A stretch of DNA of 64,000 bases from positions 62,001 to 126,000 of the forward strand of contig BDSI01000129.1 in NCBI GenBank assembly GCA_003117195.1, read 5' to 3'. The stretch's first letter is position 1, and every line of letters starts with the position of its first letter. Position numbers and translations under genes: made by a program. Source of the DNA: Eudorina sp. 2006-703-Eu-15. Its lineage: Eukaryota; Chlorophyta; Chlorophyceae; Chlamydomonadales; Volvocaceae. The notes beneath the pieces were generated by a model. That model had not been told where the DNA came from. It saw nothing but the letters and a program-made list of their open reading frames with translations, and did no database searches. This document shows positions 25,236 to 34,925 of this stretch, in pieces.

Positions 25236-26184
25236 ATGCCTGGACGGACCCCAACTATCCCAACGTTCCGGTTTGGGTGCACATACAGACCCTGTCGAAA
25301 CAACTAGGCCTTTGGAAATCAATTTATTACATTACCTTGATACATAATATCATTATATTATTAATAGTCCATGTTTATTTAAGTTCTCATTTTTATCTGC
25401 ATCATTATGATCTGGACGAATCCCTTGCGTGTGTCAAGGGATATCTACGGTTAACGTCTATAAAATTGTATCCGAAGATCAAGTGACCTCTTGGCACGCA
25501 CAATTCCAGGCACACGTCTTCATTACGGTTGTATCATTCCATTACATGCCAACGAACCTTTTTTTCTTTCTACATCATCTATCGGTTGTCGGACAGGTGA
25601 GCAGTCCACTCTGGGCACGCTGCTCCATCCACTCACCTTGATGAAGTACTGGACGTTGGCCGGCTTAGCAATATAATTAGCGAGACGCACTGAGCGCTCG
25701 GCAAGATAACGTGAGTTATCGTAACCCACAGGCCCGATATCCTTTCCGTCCTTGTAGGTCAGGATGTGGAAAACAAGGGGGAAGAGCAGTTGCGGCATCG
25801 CAGAAGGCGGCTGCATCTGAAAGTCGGATGGCGGCATCGCGTATGGGTTTACGGCTGCCGGCGGGGCCGCTCCTCCAACTGGCGCTCCAGCAGATAGGTA
25901 CCGGCGCTGGTTGCTGGGCGCGCTGCTCGACAAGGGGATATAGCCGCCCTTCGGCAGGTCCCTCAGAGGCTTGGAATTGGCGGGATTTCGCCTGATTGCT
26001 ATCAGCTGCAGCACCTCCAAATCGTTGGTGAGCTGCTGAAGTGTCGTGATAATTTGGGGCACCAAGGCGGTGAACTCTGATACATCACCAAACCCACACA
26101 GCCCTTGTGGTAATAGCGGGTTGCCCCACAGCGGTGCATTCCAGCACCAGCCCCCTGGGGTCAGGGGCTCCGCCTCAACATCGA

Positions 26185-29100
26185 TCACGGGCGGGAGCGA
26201 GGGCACTCAGTGCCCTTGCTATCCGATTCACTCCCTCCGGTAGTCCGGGGCAGTTCAGCTATGGTCCTGCATACATGGGTTGCCGTCAAGGCCATGATGG
26301 GTTCGAAGCCCGGTATCGCTCCGCGTAGGAACTCAAGCAGAATTCGCCGCCACGGGGCGTCTGCCCCGCCCTTGGGTCCCAGGACGAAGCGGACCGCCCA
26401 CCCGGCCCATCTGACCCGCGCGTGCTCCAGCAGGGGTAGGGCCCCAAACCCTCCTCCCGTCGGGTGCCCTGCCAACAGCGATTTGGGAACCCCTGTTGCC
26501 CTCCGTTCTGTGTCGTCGGGGCCGAGTCCTCTATCGATTAAGCGAGCCGCCAACTTCTCCCAGGCCACACTCTCTGTCTGGGGCGGTAATCCGCCGTGCT
26601 CTACGTGCTCCATGTGCCACGTCACTCGCTGCAGTCCATATGCTGCCGCTGATGATGCCCTTCCGAATATCGACAAGGATAGCCGCGATAGAGCCTGAAG
26701 GCGCTCCTTCACCTTGTCCCCGTGCGCCCTCCAGTCCAGTACAGCGTCCCTTCCTAGGTTCGTGAAAGGGAGGTTAAGGGAGGTTAAGCGCAGTGGCGCG
26801 GTGAACAATCCTCAACCCCGCGACGTCCTGACACTCGCCCAACGCGACTGCGCCCGACTCGTCCGCCGCCCCTACAACCAGAAGCTCCACCTTGTCAAGA
26901 TTGAGCTGTTGCCCCGACGCCTTCGCGTATGTGTCCATATATTCCAGGAATGGAGCCACGGCCTGGGTGTTCTCCAGCACTACTTCCGTATCATCCGCAA
27001 ATTATTGCACCGCCGTTGTGAGCTCGCTATCCTGCGGTCCTAACTTGATCCCTACCCCGCATTGCTGCAGCCAGCATAGCAGCGCCTGTGCTGCAAACAG
27101 ATATAGCAGTGGTGCTAACGGGAACCCCTGCCTGACTCCCGCCGTCATGGGGACTAGCTCCGACTTGTACCCATTCACCACTGCTCTCGCCGCTGTCTCC
27201 GACAGGAGGGTACGGGTCCACTTCATCAGCCCTTCGCCGGCCCCCATCGCGTCCATGCATCCCATGAGGAAGAGCCGGTCTAGAGTGTCGTACGCTTTCG
27301 CAATGTCCAGGAAGGCTATGCAGCCTGACCGGCCCTGCTGTGCCAGTAGGTGGGGCAGGTACCGCAGGAACAGCACATTTGCGCCTATCTATCTCCCCGG
27401 GAGAAACGCCGACTGTTCCAGGGTGACCACCTTGCCTAGGGCTGGGCCCAGGCGGTTGGCTAGCACCTTTGCTAGAATGCGATAGTCCGTGCACAGCAGT
27501 GTAATCGGCCGATAGCTACCTGGCAGGTACCGATGCCCCGTATTCTTGTACAGAATGGTGATGATCCCGTCAAGGAACCCGTCCGGCGTTCGCCCTAGGG
27601 TTCCGATGGCCGTGTAGAGATTCGTCAACACGTCTGCAAACTTCGCCCGGTATCCCTTATACAGCTCGCCCGGGATACCGTCCCATCCTGGCGATTTTCC
27701 CGGGCGCAGCGTTTTCAAGACACTTCCTACCTCCATGGCGGACACCTCCATCGAGCCGATGTCTGCTGCTTGGTCCTCCGGTATCCTTAGGTTTCGGTGC
27801 CGCAGGGCCTGCAGCACTTGCTCCCTATCCTCCGCTGTCACATTCGCCGGGGATTGGCAAATCGTCCCCCAGTAGTCCGCGACCACTTGTGGCAGTTTCT
27901 TCGCAGTCGTAACTAAGTTCCCGTGCTTGTCCCTAAGCCCAGCTACCACGTTCTGCGCCTGGGGTGGCTTGACCAGGGCCGTCAGGGCTCGGTTCCGCCG
28001 TTCCCCTTCCCGTAGCCATTGCACCCGCAGCCGACCCCGGATGTCGTCCCCTTCCTCTCTAAGAGCGGCCCGTACCTCCGTCTGCGCTTCCACCATTTCT
28101 TGAATCGACGCGGGGTCGTCGGGTGCCTCGGCGGCCTTTAGTTCTGCTTGCTCCGCTCGCTCGATGGCAGTCCGGCTCCGAGCCCCCGGTCGTACACGCG
28201 CATGTCTGGCCGCATGGCTGAGTTCTCTTATCTTCTCGACCATACGGGTCTTGAAGGGGCCCCACCACGACAGCCATCCCTCTGCGTCTTCCCTGGCAGG
28301 TTTGCCCTCCAGCTCCCCCGTGAGCCATTCGTCAAAGTGGTCGCGTAGCGGCCTCACTCTCATGAAGTATCACCTAACCCTTTTCATGCCTGGGCCCTGC
28401 GCAAGGCCGGTCCTCGGGAGCAAGGTCACGGTAGCCATCCGGTGGTCCGATGGTGTTTGGCCCCTCATGGCCGCCGCTGCAATGAACGGGTGTATCGCGC
28501 TCGAGACATAGATCCTGTCCAGCCGGGACCCTCCCAGGGCTGGGGCGTGGTACATATGCGAGTATTCCCGCCCTTTGGGGTGTAGTGCGCGGTAGGTATC
28601 CGTGAGGTTCGTGCACGTTTCGGCAAACGCCCGCGCCACCGCCCTGTCCGCCACCCTCCCATTGGGCCCCGCGGAGCTGTCCTTTCCGGGGTCCGTGACA
28701 AAGTTGAAGTCCCCTACCACCATCACCGGGTCCACCTCCGTGCTGCCCTGGCTAATCGGAGCGATGAGCTTAGTAACAAAGGATGTTCGCTCTGCCGTGG
28801 GTGCACTGCCCGATGTGGGCAAGTAGACGTTTGCCAGATGGATCTTGTGTCCTCGCCACATGAACGAGTACTGGCACATCCGGCCCCGATGCGGCATGGT
28901 GGGTCTGAGGTGGTTGGGTGTGGCTACTTGCTTGATGGTTGCGTGGGCCCCTGTGCGGGTGAGGATTGCAACCCCCCCTGTGTGGATGGACGGGGCATAC
29001 GAATGTGTCACTACCTGCCAGCCTCTGACCGCTGTAGCCTTCGTCAGCGCCTCCGCAAAGCGCTGGAACTGCGTTTTTGTCACAATGTGTGTTTCTTGGA

Positions 29101-29254
29101 TGCACACAACGTCCATGTTTTCGCGTTCCCACCGCTTCAGAGCGGCACATAGCTTGGCTGTGTGCGTTGGTGCCCTGAGCCCATCCGCGTTCCATGAGCC
29201 CACCCTAAGCGGGCGATACCGCAGAGAGTGCCCGTCGCCCCTTGCCCTGGGCAT
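26185..29254 (-). pseudogene. LINE-1 ORF2: endonuclease and reverse transcriptase, broken
   Basis: It starts with an APE endonuclease (29254 down to 28373) containing QETH, GDFNFV, SRLDRIYVS and SDHR. The reverse transcriptase follows in the same frame with GKSPGWDG, YRPITLLCTDYRILAKVLAN, FLDIAKAYDTLDR, GVRQGFPLAPL and the catalytic FADD. The frame is interrupted by single stops: TGA at 28370-28372, TAG at 27389-27391 and TAA at 27002-27004, the last two codons before FADD. A 10 bp tandem duplication (26768-26787) then shifts the frame before the C-terminal part (26808-26185). The element cannot encode a full enzyme under the standard code. Confidence 0.85.
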
Positions 29255-29257
29255 TGC

Positions 29258-30478
29258 TTAGGTCATGACCTCATCCTCCCCCCCGTCCATGTTGCCCAGG
29301 GCATCGTATGCGTTCCGGGACAGGATAAGCTGGCGGTCCGGCACCGGAACGATTGCCTGCCCCTTTCCACTCTGCCACTCCCCCTCATCATCGTCCTCCA
29401 CCCTCATCATGTCCTCCCCCTCGTCGGTTCCCACCCTGTTGCTCCGCACCGCGGGTGGCGAGTCACCGTGGTTGCTGGCTGGCCGACTGCGGAGCGCTCG
29501 TGTTGCTCCTGGGGGTGCTGTGCTTGGCGCTGCGCCTGTGGGCTGCGCCTCTGAAGGCTGAGCCCTATGGGGGTTTGCCGCTGCTGTTCCCCTCGGCGTG
29601 TCGAGCTCCCTCCCCTGCGGGCCTGGTCCTGCGGCTGGTGCTGTCGTAGCCAGCACCCCTTCGACCGGCCTCACGGGTGGCGCCTCCGCCGTGCTGCGGG
29701 CTTTCAGCACCGCCTTTTCTGCTGCGGACCTCGCGGCGGCTGCTATCTCCTCCGGGGTTCGCTGCTGGGTGGGCGGCGGCGGCCTGGGGCCTGCCAATAT
29801 CGCTGGATATCCTCGCGTGACATCTGCAGTTGCGGAACCCGCGGGATGTAGGGGCGCGCTGCGTGCTGTTGCTGTTGCGGCTGCTGTTGCTGCGCCGTCG
29901 CCTCTGCGTTCGGCGTCGCCGCCGCCGCCGCCGCCTGCGGCTGCTGCTGTTGCTGCTGCTGTTGTTGCTGTCGTGGCTGGGGCGGGGGTGGCCGCATCTG
30001 CGGCGGTTGTTGTGGCGGCAGCCTCTGCTGTTGCGGCGGGTGCGGGTGCTGTGTTGCCGCCTGTTATCCCGGCTGGCCTGCCGCTGTTGGTGTCGGCTGC
30101 GTGGCGTGTTCCCGTGCCTCCCCCGTAGGGCGGTTGGATGGGGTTGTCCCGGTCGCGGGGTTGGCGGTTGCGCTTCCACTCGGGCCGGCGGCTCCTCCGG
30201 CTGCAGGCTGCTGGCGTGTTTCCAGTCCCCGGGTCGCGGCCCGGATTGGCGGTGGCGGAGGCCTTTGCGGGCTGTTGGCGGGTGGCCGTTGTTGCTTGGG
30301 AGCACTCTGGGAAACCCCCTCCCTTCGTTTTGCAGGAAACCCTTCGCCCGCCCTTCATTCTTCCTTCGCTCGGAGACGAAGCCTTCGTTGAGCACTCGTT
30401 TTGTAGACGAAGCCCACACATATATATGCCCTTCCATATCAGTAGTCTCGCTTGGCACTGTTTGATGTTTGCATCCAT
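29258..30478 (-). CDS. LINE-1 ORF1: low-complexity Ala/Pro/Thr/Gln-rich protein
   Basis: An open frame of 406 codons, intact, ending in TAA six bases before the ORF2 ATG and in the same frame. The middle (about residues 120-210) is dominated by Ala, Thr and Pro with a Gly run; the C-terminus is acidic. No zinc knuckle or coiled coil was recognised. Its position in front of an endonuclease/RT ORF marks it as ORF1, whose product usually binds element RNA. The ATG at 30478 is the first in frame after 30551; an upstream start cannot be excluded. Confidence 0.65.
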   Translation of the reverse strand: MDANIKQCQARLLIWKGIYMCGLRLQNECSTKASSPSEGRMKGGRRVSCKTKGGGFPECSQATTATRQQPAKASATANPGRDPGTGNTPAACSRRSRRPEWKRNRQPRDRDNPIQPPYGGGTGTRHAADTNSGRPAGITGGNTAPAPAATAEAAATTTAADAATPAPATTATTAAATAAAAGGGGGGDAERRGDGAATAAATATARSAPLHPAGSATADVTRGYPAILAGPRPPPPTQQRTPEEIAAAARSAAEKAVLKARSTAEAPPVRPVEGVLATTAPAAGPGPQGRELDTPRGTAAANPHRAQPSEAQPTGAAPSTAPPGATRALRSRPASNHGDSPPAVRSNRVGTDEGEDMMRVEDDDEGEWQSGKGQAIVPVPDRQLILSRNAYDALGNMDGGEDEVMT

Positions 30479-30721
30479 TTCCGTCGGCTTTGGATGGATC
30501 TCTTCCGTCGGACGGCGACAGCGCCCGCCTAGCCCGCTCCGCGTGACACATATCTAGGCAGCATGAACTTATGAACCTATTAACAATTGATGATCTAACT
30601 GCAATTCATTCATAACTGGTATTATCTGTAACTAAAAATACTCAGCATATCGTGCATGGAACTGCCCTGTATGGAGTAAAGCATCGGCCTGTACTTTACA
30701 AAAACAAAACTTGATTACTTA

Positions 30722-31102
30722 TGGCGGGTTGCAAAACAAACTCCGTTTCCAACGTGAACTTCGCGATGTTGAGCAAACCTGTATTGGTAGGCCTTTTGGT
30801 CGTTTTGGTCAGGTTGCTCGTCCCAGATTGCTCAAATCAGTACGCAGAATGTCCCGATTATATTACGGCGAAATAACAACGCCAAACACTCCCATCCGAG
30901 ATGGCTTTTCACGAGAGGGATAGGATAGTGTACTTGACTGAAAAAGCACAGTCAAAGGAGCCGCAAGGTGCCGTCGAGAATGTAGTTTTGAAATTTTGCT
31001 GAGCAATTTTGGACGAGCAACCTGACCAAAGGCCTACCAATCGAGGTTGCTCAACATCGTGGATTTCACGTTGGAAAACGGAATTTGATTTGCAACCCGC
31101 CA
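30722..31102. mobile_element. Foldback MITE with long terminal inverted repeats and TA flanks
   Basis: The left arm begins TGGCGGGTTGCAAA (30722) and the right arm ends TTTGCAACCCGCCA (31102). The arms pair over about 130 bases at roughly 85 percent. The element is flanked by TA on both sides (30720-30721 and 31103-31104), as in Tc1/mariner insertions. The centre (about 30865-30980) is unpaired and non-coding. Confidence 0.75.
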
Positions 31103-31366
31103 TAATATTGCCGAGCAAAATCAGAGCTGAACGAGATTGTTGTGTGTGTACTGCCGCTTTTGATAATGCAAAACTGAACTTGTCTTTTAAGATTTGAAAG
31201 TGACATGACGTTTGTACGCGAATCGCGAATACATTGAGTAGTAAGATCATCCAATCGGTATCTAAGTATAGCCCTTGGCGGGCGAACGATAACCTAAAGC
31301 CCAATGTTACAATTCTCACAGCGCATCCTGGTAACAACTTTCTTGGCTGTAAACATTTGTAAATCG

Positions 31367-31712
31367 CTGTCGTTTCGTGTGCCGCCGCGGCTAGGAGCAA
31401 CGGTGCGCATCGGACTCGTCGCCTGGGGAAGGTGCGCTGCGTGCGTGTGGGGACGGCGGAACGCAACGAGCAGGCGGCGGTGCTCGCGGCCCCCTGCCAC
31501 GCCACCACACCGTGCCAGCAGTGCAGTGCGTACCGAAGTCCGTTGCCGCGGGTGCCGTGAGCAAGACGGCGTGCCCTGGGTGGAGATCTCGTAATCATCA
31601 CGTGATGATATGATGGCTGCTTCTGTCGTTTCGTGTGCCGCCGCGGCTAGGAACAACAGTGCGCATCAGACTCGTCGCCTGGGGAAGGTGCGCTGCGTGC
31701 GTGTGGGGACGG
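31367..31712 (+). repeat. Direct repeat of about 92 bp, two copies 255 bp apart
   Basis: The copies are 31367-31460 and 31622-31712. Both start CTGTCGTTTCGTGTGCCGCC and end GTGTGGGGACGGC, with about five differences. The second copy abuts the left end of the large palindrome. They could be LTR-like or remnants of a tandem duplication. Confidence 0.75.
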
Positions 31713-32418
31713 CTGTTTGCCACCACCACGGCCCCCGAGCTGCTCTCTTACGACGGATGGCGTCGCGGTACGAAGTAGATGGAGGTGCGCTTGCGGTCAG
31801 GTTATTTTGAAGGATGTTACAGCGGACCCTGCGGGTCATCGGTGACAGCCATTGGCGACAGCCGAAGCTTTCTCACCAGATGTTATTCTGTACCTGCAGC
31901 GAGCTATCCCGCTCGCTAACTAACGTCGCTTGCCGAGCGATTACTTGGTCTGGATGGGGCCGGATGGCTGGGGTGGCTTGGTTTCCACACCGCTTGGGGG
32001 GGGGGGGGGGTGGGGGTAGGAGTAGTGGCTGGTACGGAGTGGGTAAAGCGCGAAAGGACAACATCCCACAGGGGGAACGGGCCATCTTGAGCAGCTCTTG
32101 AGAAGGTCTTGACCTTGCATCTTGGTCGTATCATAGAGAAAACATCTTCACCTAATAGCAGATCTTCTTGGCAGGTTGCTGAGAATAGAAATAGAATAGA
32201 AACAGAATAGAAACAAAATAGAAACAGAATAGAAATAGAAATAGAAATGACCGAACCGGGCTGACCCGGTCGGTCATCACCAACAGGTGCTCTGAAGGAA
32301 AAGTAGCACCTGACTGAGAAAAATGTCTGGAAACCGTGCGTGAGGAGCAACCGCTGCAGAGATCCGGCCGCCGGTCTGCATATCCGTTACCGACCTCATC
32401 GGCGACAGTTCTGACAGC

Positions 32419-32862
32419 ATGTTCACTGAACCTCCGACCAAACTCGATCTCCGATTCTGTTTTGCGCCGGGAACAAACTTCACCGACGCGAGAGCCTTTG
32501 CAGCGGGCCCCGGCCTCAACCAATTCCTAACCGTCATCGCCGAGAAGCTCCCGGGCTGCCCGGAACCCGCTCGCGCCAACCCCATCGTATGGCCAGATGG
32601 ACAGGAGCGCCGGCACGTATTGATTAACCTGACCTACCCGGAGCACTGGGCTCAGCAGGTTCGGAAACTGACCGACACACACGGCTGGGTAAACCTAGGC
32701 GAGCTAGTAGTCGACAACCAGTGTTTCCCCGACCTAGTCGTGCTCATCCGCGAGGTGACACCTGTCCATCATCAGGGGCCTCCCCCCCAACCTCAAGCGG
32801 CAATACGTCCCCGTCGTGGTGAAGAGGGCGTTCGCACTGCCCACGGAAGGAGTTTGGATTGA
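32419..32862 (+). pseudogene. Unrecognised transposon-like protein, left palindrome arm (broken)
   Basis: An open frame of 147 codons beginning MFTEPPTKLDLRFCFAPG. Its first about 110 residues match the right-arm copy. At about 32755 a short deletion shifts the frame compared with the right arm, so the last 35 residues are out of register. No known domain was recognised. Its placement inside an element with conserved ends suggests a transposon-borne or captured protein. Confidence 0.5.
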
Positions 32863-33743
32863 GCCTGGGCTTGGCAGCAGGTTTGGCTCCAAGGCCACCT
32901 ACCGGCCCTTGAGGGCCCTTGAGAGCGGCTACAATATCACCGACCCCAGAGCCGCGCAAGCACCCAAGATACTGGTCGAGGGGAAGCTTACGGCCGAAGT
33001 AGTCCAGATGGGACTGAGCTTCTATCCGCTCCCACCACCTCGATAGAAGCTCAGTCCCATCTGGACTACTTCGGCCGTAAGCTTCCCCTCGACCAGTATC
33101 TTGGGTGCTGGGGTCGGTGATGTTGTAGCCGCTCTCGCACTCGAGGGCCGGTAGGTGGCCTTGGAGCCAAACCTGTGCCTTGCTGCCAAGCCCAGGCTCA
33201 ATCCGAACTCCTTCCGTGGGCAGTGTGAACGCCCTCTTCACCACTACGGGGACGTATTGCCGCTTGAGGTTGGGGGGGAGGCCTCTGATGATGGACAGGT
33301 GTCCCCTCGCCTCGGTTATGAGCACGACTAGATCGGGGAAACACTGGTCGTCGACTAATAGCTCGCCTAGGTTTATCCAGCTGTGTGTGTCGGCCAGTTT
33401 CCGAACCTGCTGAGCCCAGTGCTCCGGGTAGGACAGGTTAATCAATACGTGCCGGCGCTCCTGCCCATCTGGCCATACGACGGGGTTGGTTGGCGCGAGC
33501 GGGTTCCGGGCAGCCCGGGAGCTTCTCGGTGATGACGGTTAGGAAATGGTTGAGGCCGGGGCCCGCTGCAAAGGCTCTCGCGTCGGTGAAGTTTGTTCCC
33601 GGCGCAAAACAGAATCGGAGATCGAGTTTGGTCGGAGGTTCAGTGAATATGCTGTCAGAACTGTCGCCGATGAGGTCGGTAACGGATATGCAGACCGGCG
33701 GACGGATCTCTGCAGCCGGTTGCTCCTCATGGTTTCCAGACAT
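32744..33743 (-). pseudogene. Unrecognised transposon-like protein, right palindrome arm (broken)
   Basis: This is the mirror copy of the left-arm frame, in two pieces: 33743-33438 (MSGNHEEQP..., ending near MARWAGAP) and 33445-32744 (MINLSYPEHWAQQVRKLAD...). A single frameshift near 33480 separates them. The second piece reads through the palindrome centre, so its last about 90 residues are encoded by the opposite arm. The conserved part includes CFPDLVVLITEARGHLSIIR and PPNLKRQYVPVVVKRAF. Family unknown. Confidence 0.5.
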
Positions 33744-34499
33744 TTTTCTCAGTCAGGTGCTACTTTTCCTTCAGAGCACCTGTTGGTGATGACCGACCGG
33801 GTCAGCCCGGTCCGGTCATTTCTATTTTTATTCTGTTTCTATTCTATTTCTATTCTCAGCAACCTGCCAAGAAGTTCTGCTATTAGGTGAAGATGTTTTC
33901 TCTATGATACGACCAAGATGCAAGGTCAAGACCTTCTCAAGAGCTGCTCAAGATGGCCCGTTCCCCCTATGGGATGTTGTCCTTTCGCGCTTTACCCACT
34001 CCGTACCAGCCACTACTCCTACCCCCATCCCCCGCCCAGCGGTGTGGAAACCAAGCCACCCCAGCCATCCGGCCCCATCCAGACCAAGTAATCGCTCGGC
34101 AAGCGACGTTAGTTAGCGAGCGGGATCAGCATCGCTGCAGGTACAGAATAACATCTGATGAGGAAGCTTCGGCTGTCGCCGATGGCTGTCACCGATGACC
34201 CGCGGGGTCCGCTGTAACATCCTTCATTATAACCTGACCGCAAGCGCACCTCCATCTACTTCGTACCGCGACGTCATCCGTCGTAAGAGAGCAGCTTGGG
34301 GGGCGTGGTGGTGGCAAACAGCCAGGAAGCGGTGGATGAATATGCTAGCTAGATGTACCGTCCTTCACTGACGCGCGCCCGGACCAGTTAGACCAGTAGC
34401 GGCGGGAGCCGGCGGCGGACTTGCTTGCTTGCGACAGACTGCGAGCCATGTCGGCCTAGTGGGCCTGGGCGCTTCCAGAGTCTCCACCGTCTCGCCACC

Positions 34500-34920
34500 T
34501 GTAACACGGCGCGGCCAAAGGCTTCTCGAGATGCTGTGCAGGGTCATTGTTAGGGACTTATACTGTAACCCAGCGTTACATTCTCCCCCTCCTGAAGGGA
34601 ACGTCCTCGTTCCTCACTGCGTCCTCGCAGTGCACAGGCCACTCCGCCTTGCCTCCCCTACCACGAGTGGATTGCAACCAGACCTCGCGTCACGTCATGC
34701 GGTACCCCCCGGACCAACTCCGGCACATGCGTCCCTAGCAGGGTTTTTGGAGCGGAAACCTCTGCGCGCCCATCCAGCATGCATCGAACTCACGACCTGA
34801 CGAGGTCGTACGGAAAGAGTACTGAAACTCAATTCCAATTGTAACACGGCGCGGCCAAAGGCTTCTCGAGATGCTGTGCAGGGTCATTGTTAGGGACTTA
34901 TACTGTAACCCAGCGTTACA
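34500..34920. mobile_element. TRIM: miniature LTR element with identical 81 bp LTRs
   Basis: The two LTRs, 34500-34580 and 34840-34920, are identical over 81 bases and begin TGTAACACGG and end CAGCGTTACA, the standard TG...CA form with an inverted terminal TGTAAC/GTTACA. The 5 bp CCACC flanks both sides (34495-34499, 34921-34925) as a target-site duplication. The 259 bp interior has no coding capacity. Identical LTRs and an intact duplication indicate a recent insertion. A diverged LTR fragment lies at 16562-16608. Confidence 0.9.
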
Positions 34921-34925
34921 CCACC

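Larger units (their letters stand above)
18403..26099 (-). pseudogene. Gene A2: 5'-truncated M43 metallopeptidase paralogue (exons 4-14)
   Basis: Closest relative of A1. Exons (minus strand): 25637-26099 (3' part of exon 4), 24547-24674, 24122-24214, 23371-23582, 22546-22931, 22063-22163, 21361-21452, 20630-20760, 20277-20380, 18971-19056, 18403-18545. The frame is open through all 1939 nt with no stop or frameshift, and each intron keeps its ends (GC donor for intron 7 at 23365-23370, as in A1). The zinc site HELFHHLGLHH and NYMTYN are intact. The C-terminus has the same two cassettes; the last proline exon is three codons longer than in A1. Homology to A1 stops abruptly at 26099 inside exon 4, where LINE-1 begins. 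Exons 1-3 and the exon 4 start (signal peptide and pro-region) were not found up to 38 kb. It is probably not secreted as such; a new promoter or a recent break could explain the clean frame. Confidence 0.8.
26100..30560 (-). mobile_element. LINE-1: L1-type non-LTR retrotransposon, two ORFs, degenerate
   Basis: On the minus strand the order is ORF1 (29258-30478), an APE-type endonuclease domain, reverse transcriptase and a C-terminal region (down to 26185), then about 85 bases of 3' UTR ending at 26100. The 3' end abuts the broken exon 4 of gene A2. No target-site duplication was found: the expected exon 4 sequence does not resume beyond the 5' end near 30560, so the locus was rearranged as well as invaded. 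The 5' limit is approximate. Confidence 0.85.
31711..34323. repeat. Large palindrome: 1.3 kb inverted repeat with a 15 bp spacer
   Basis: The left arm is 31711-33026 and the right arm 33042-34323; the spacer is 33027-33041. Arms are nearly identical, with indels: the left arm has a run of G (about 31997-32010) and a longer AGAAAT/AGAAAC array (about 32180-32250), and small deletions lie near 32750-32960. Inside each arm, at 31812 and 34222, are ends beginning GGATGTTACAGCGG, the terminal sequence found also near 16285 and 16641. The inverted symmetry continues about 100 bases outside those ends, so the structure is an inverted duplication of element plus flank, not merely a transposon with long terminal repeats. 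Confidence 0.9.

Noticed and set aside
26999..28372. In-frame TAG and TAA in LINE-1 at sites where glutamine would fit, hinting at a code with TAA/TAG as Gln.
   Set aside because: A TGA stop and a 10 bp frameshift also break the same ORF, LINE-2 has a TAA where glycine is expected, and over two thousand codons of the metallopeptidase exons contain no in-frame TAA or TAG. Decay is simpler.
29598..30465. Long plus-strand Ala/Val- and Leu/Arg-rich frames.
   Set aside because: They are antisense to LINE-1 ORF1, whose low-complexity GC-rich sequence keeps all frames open.
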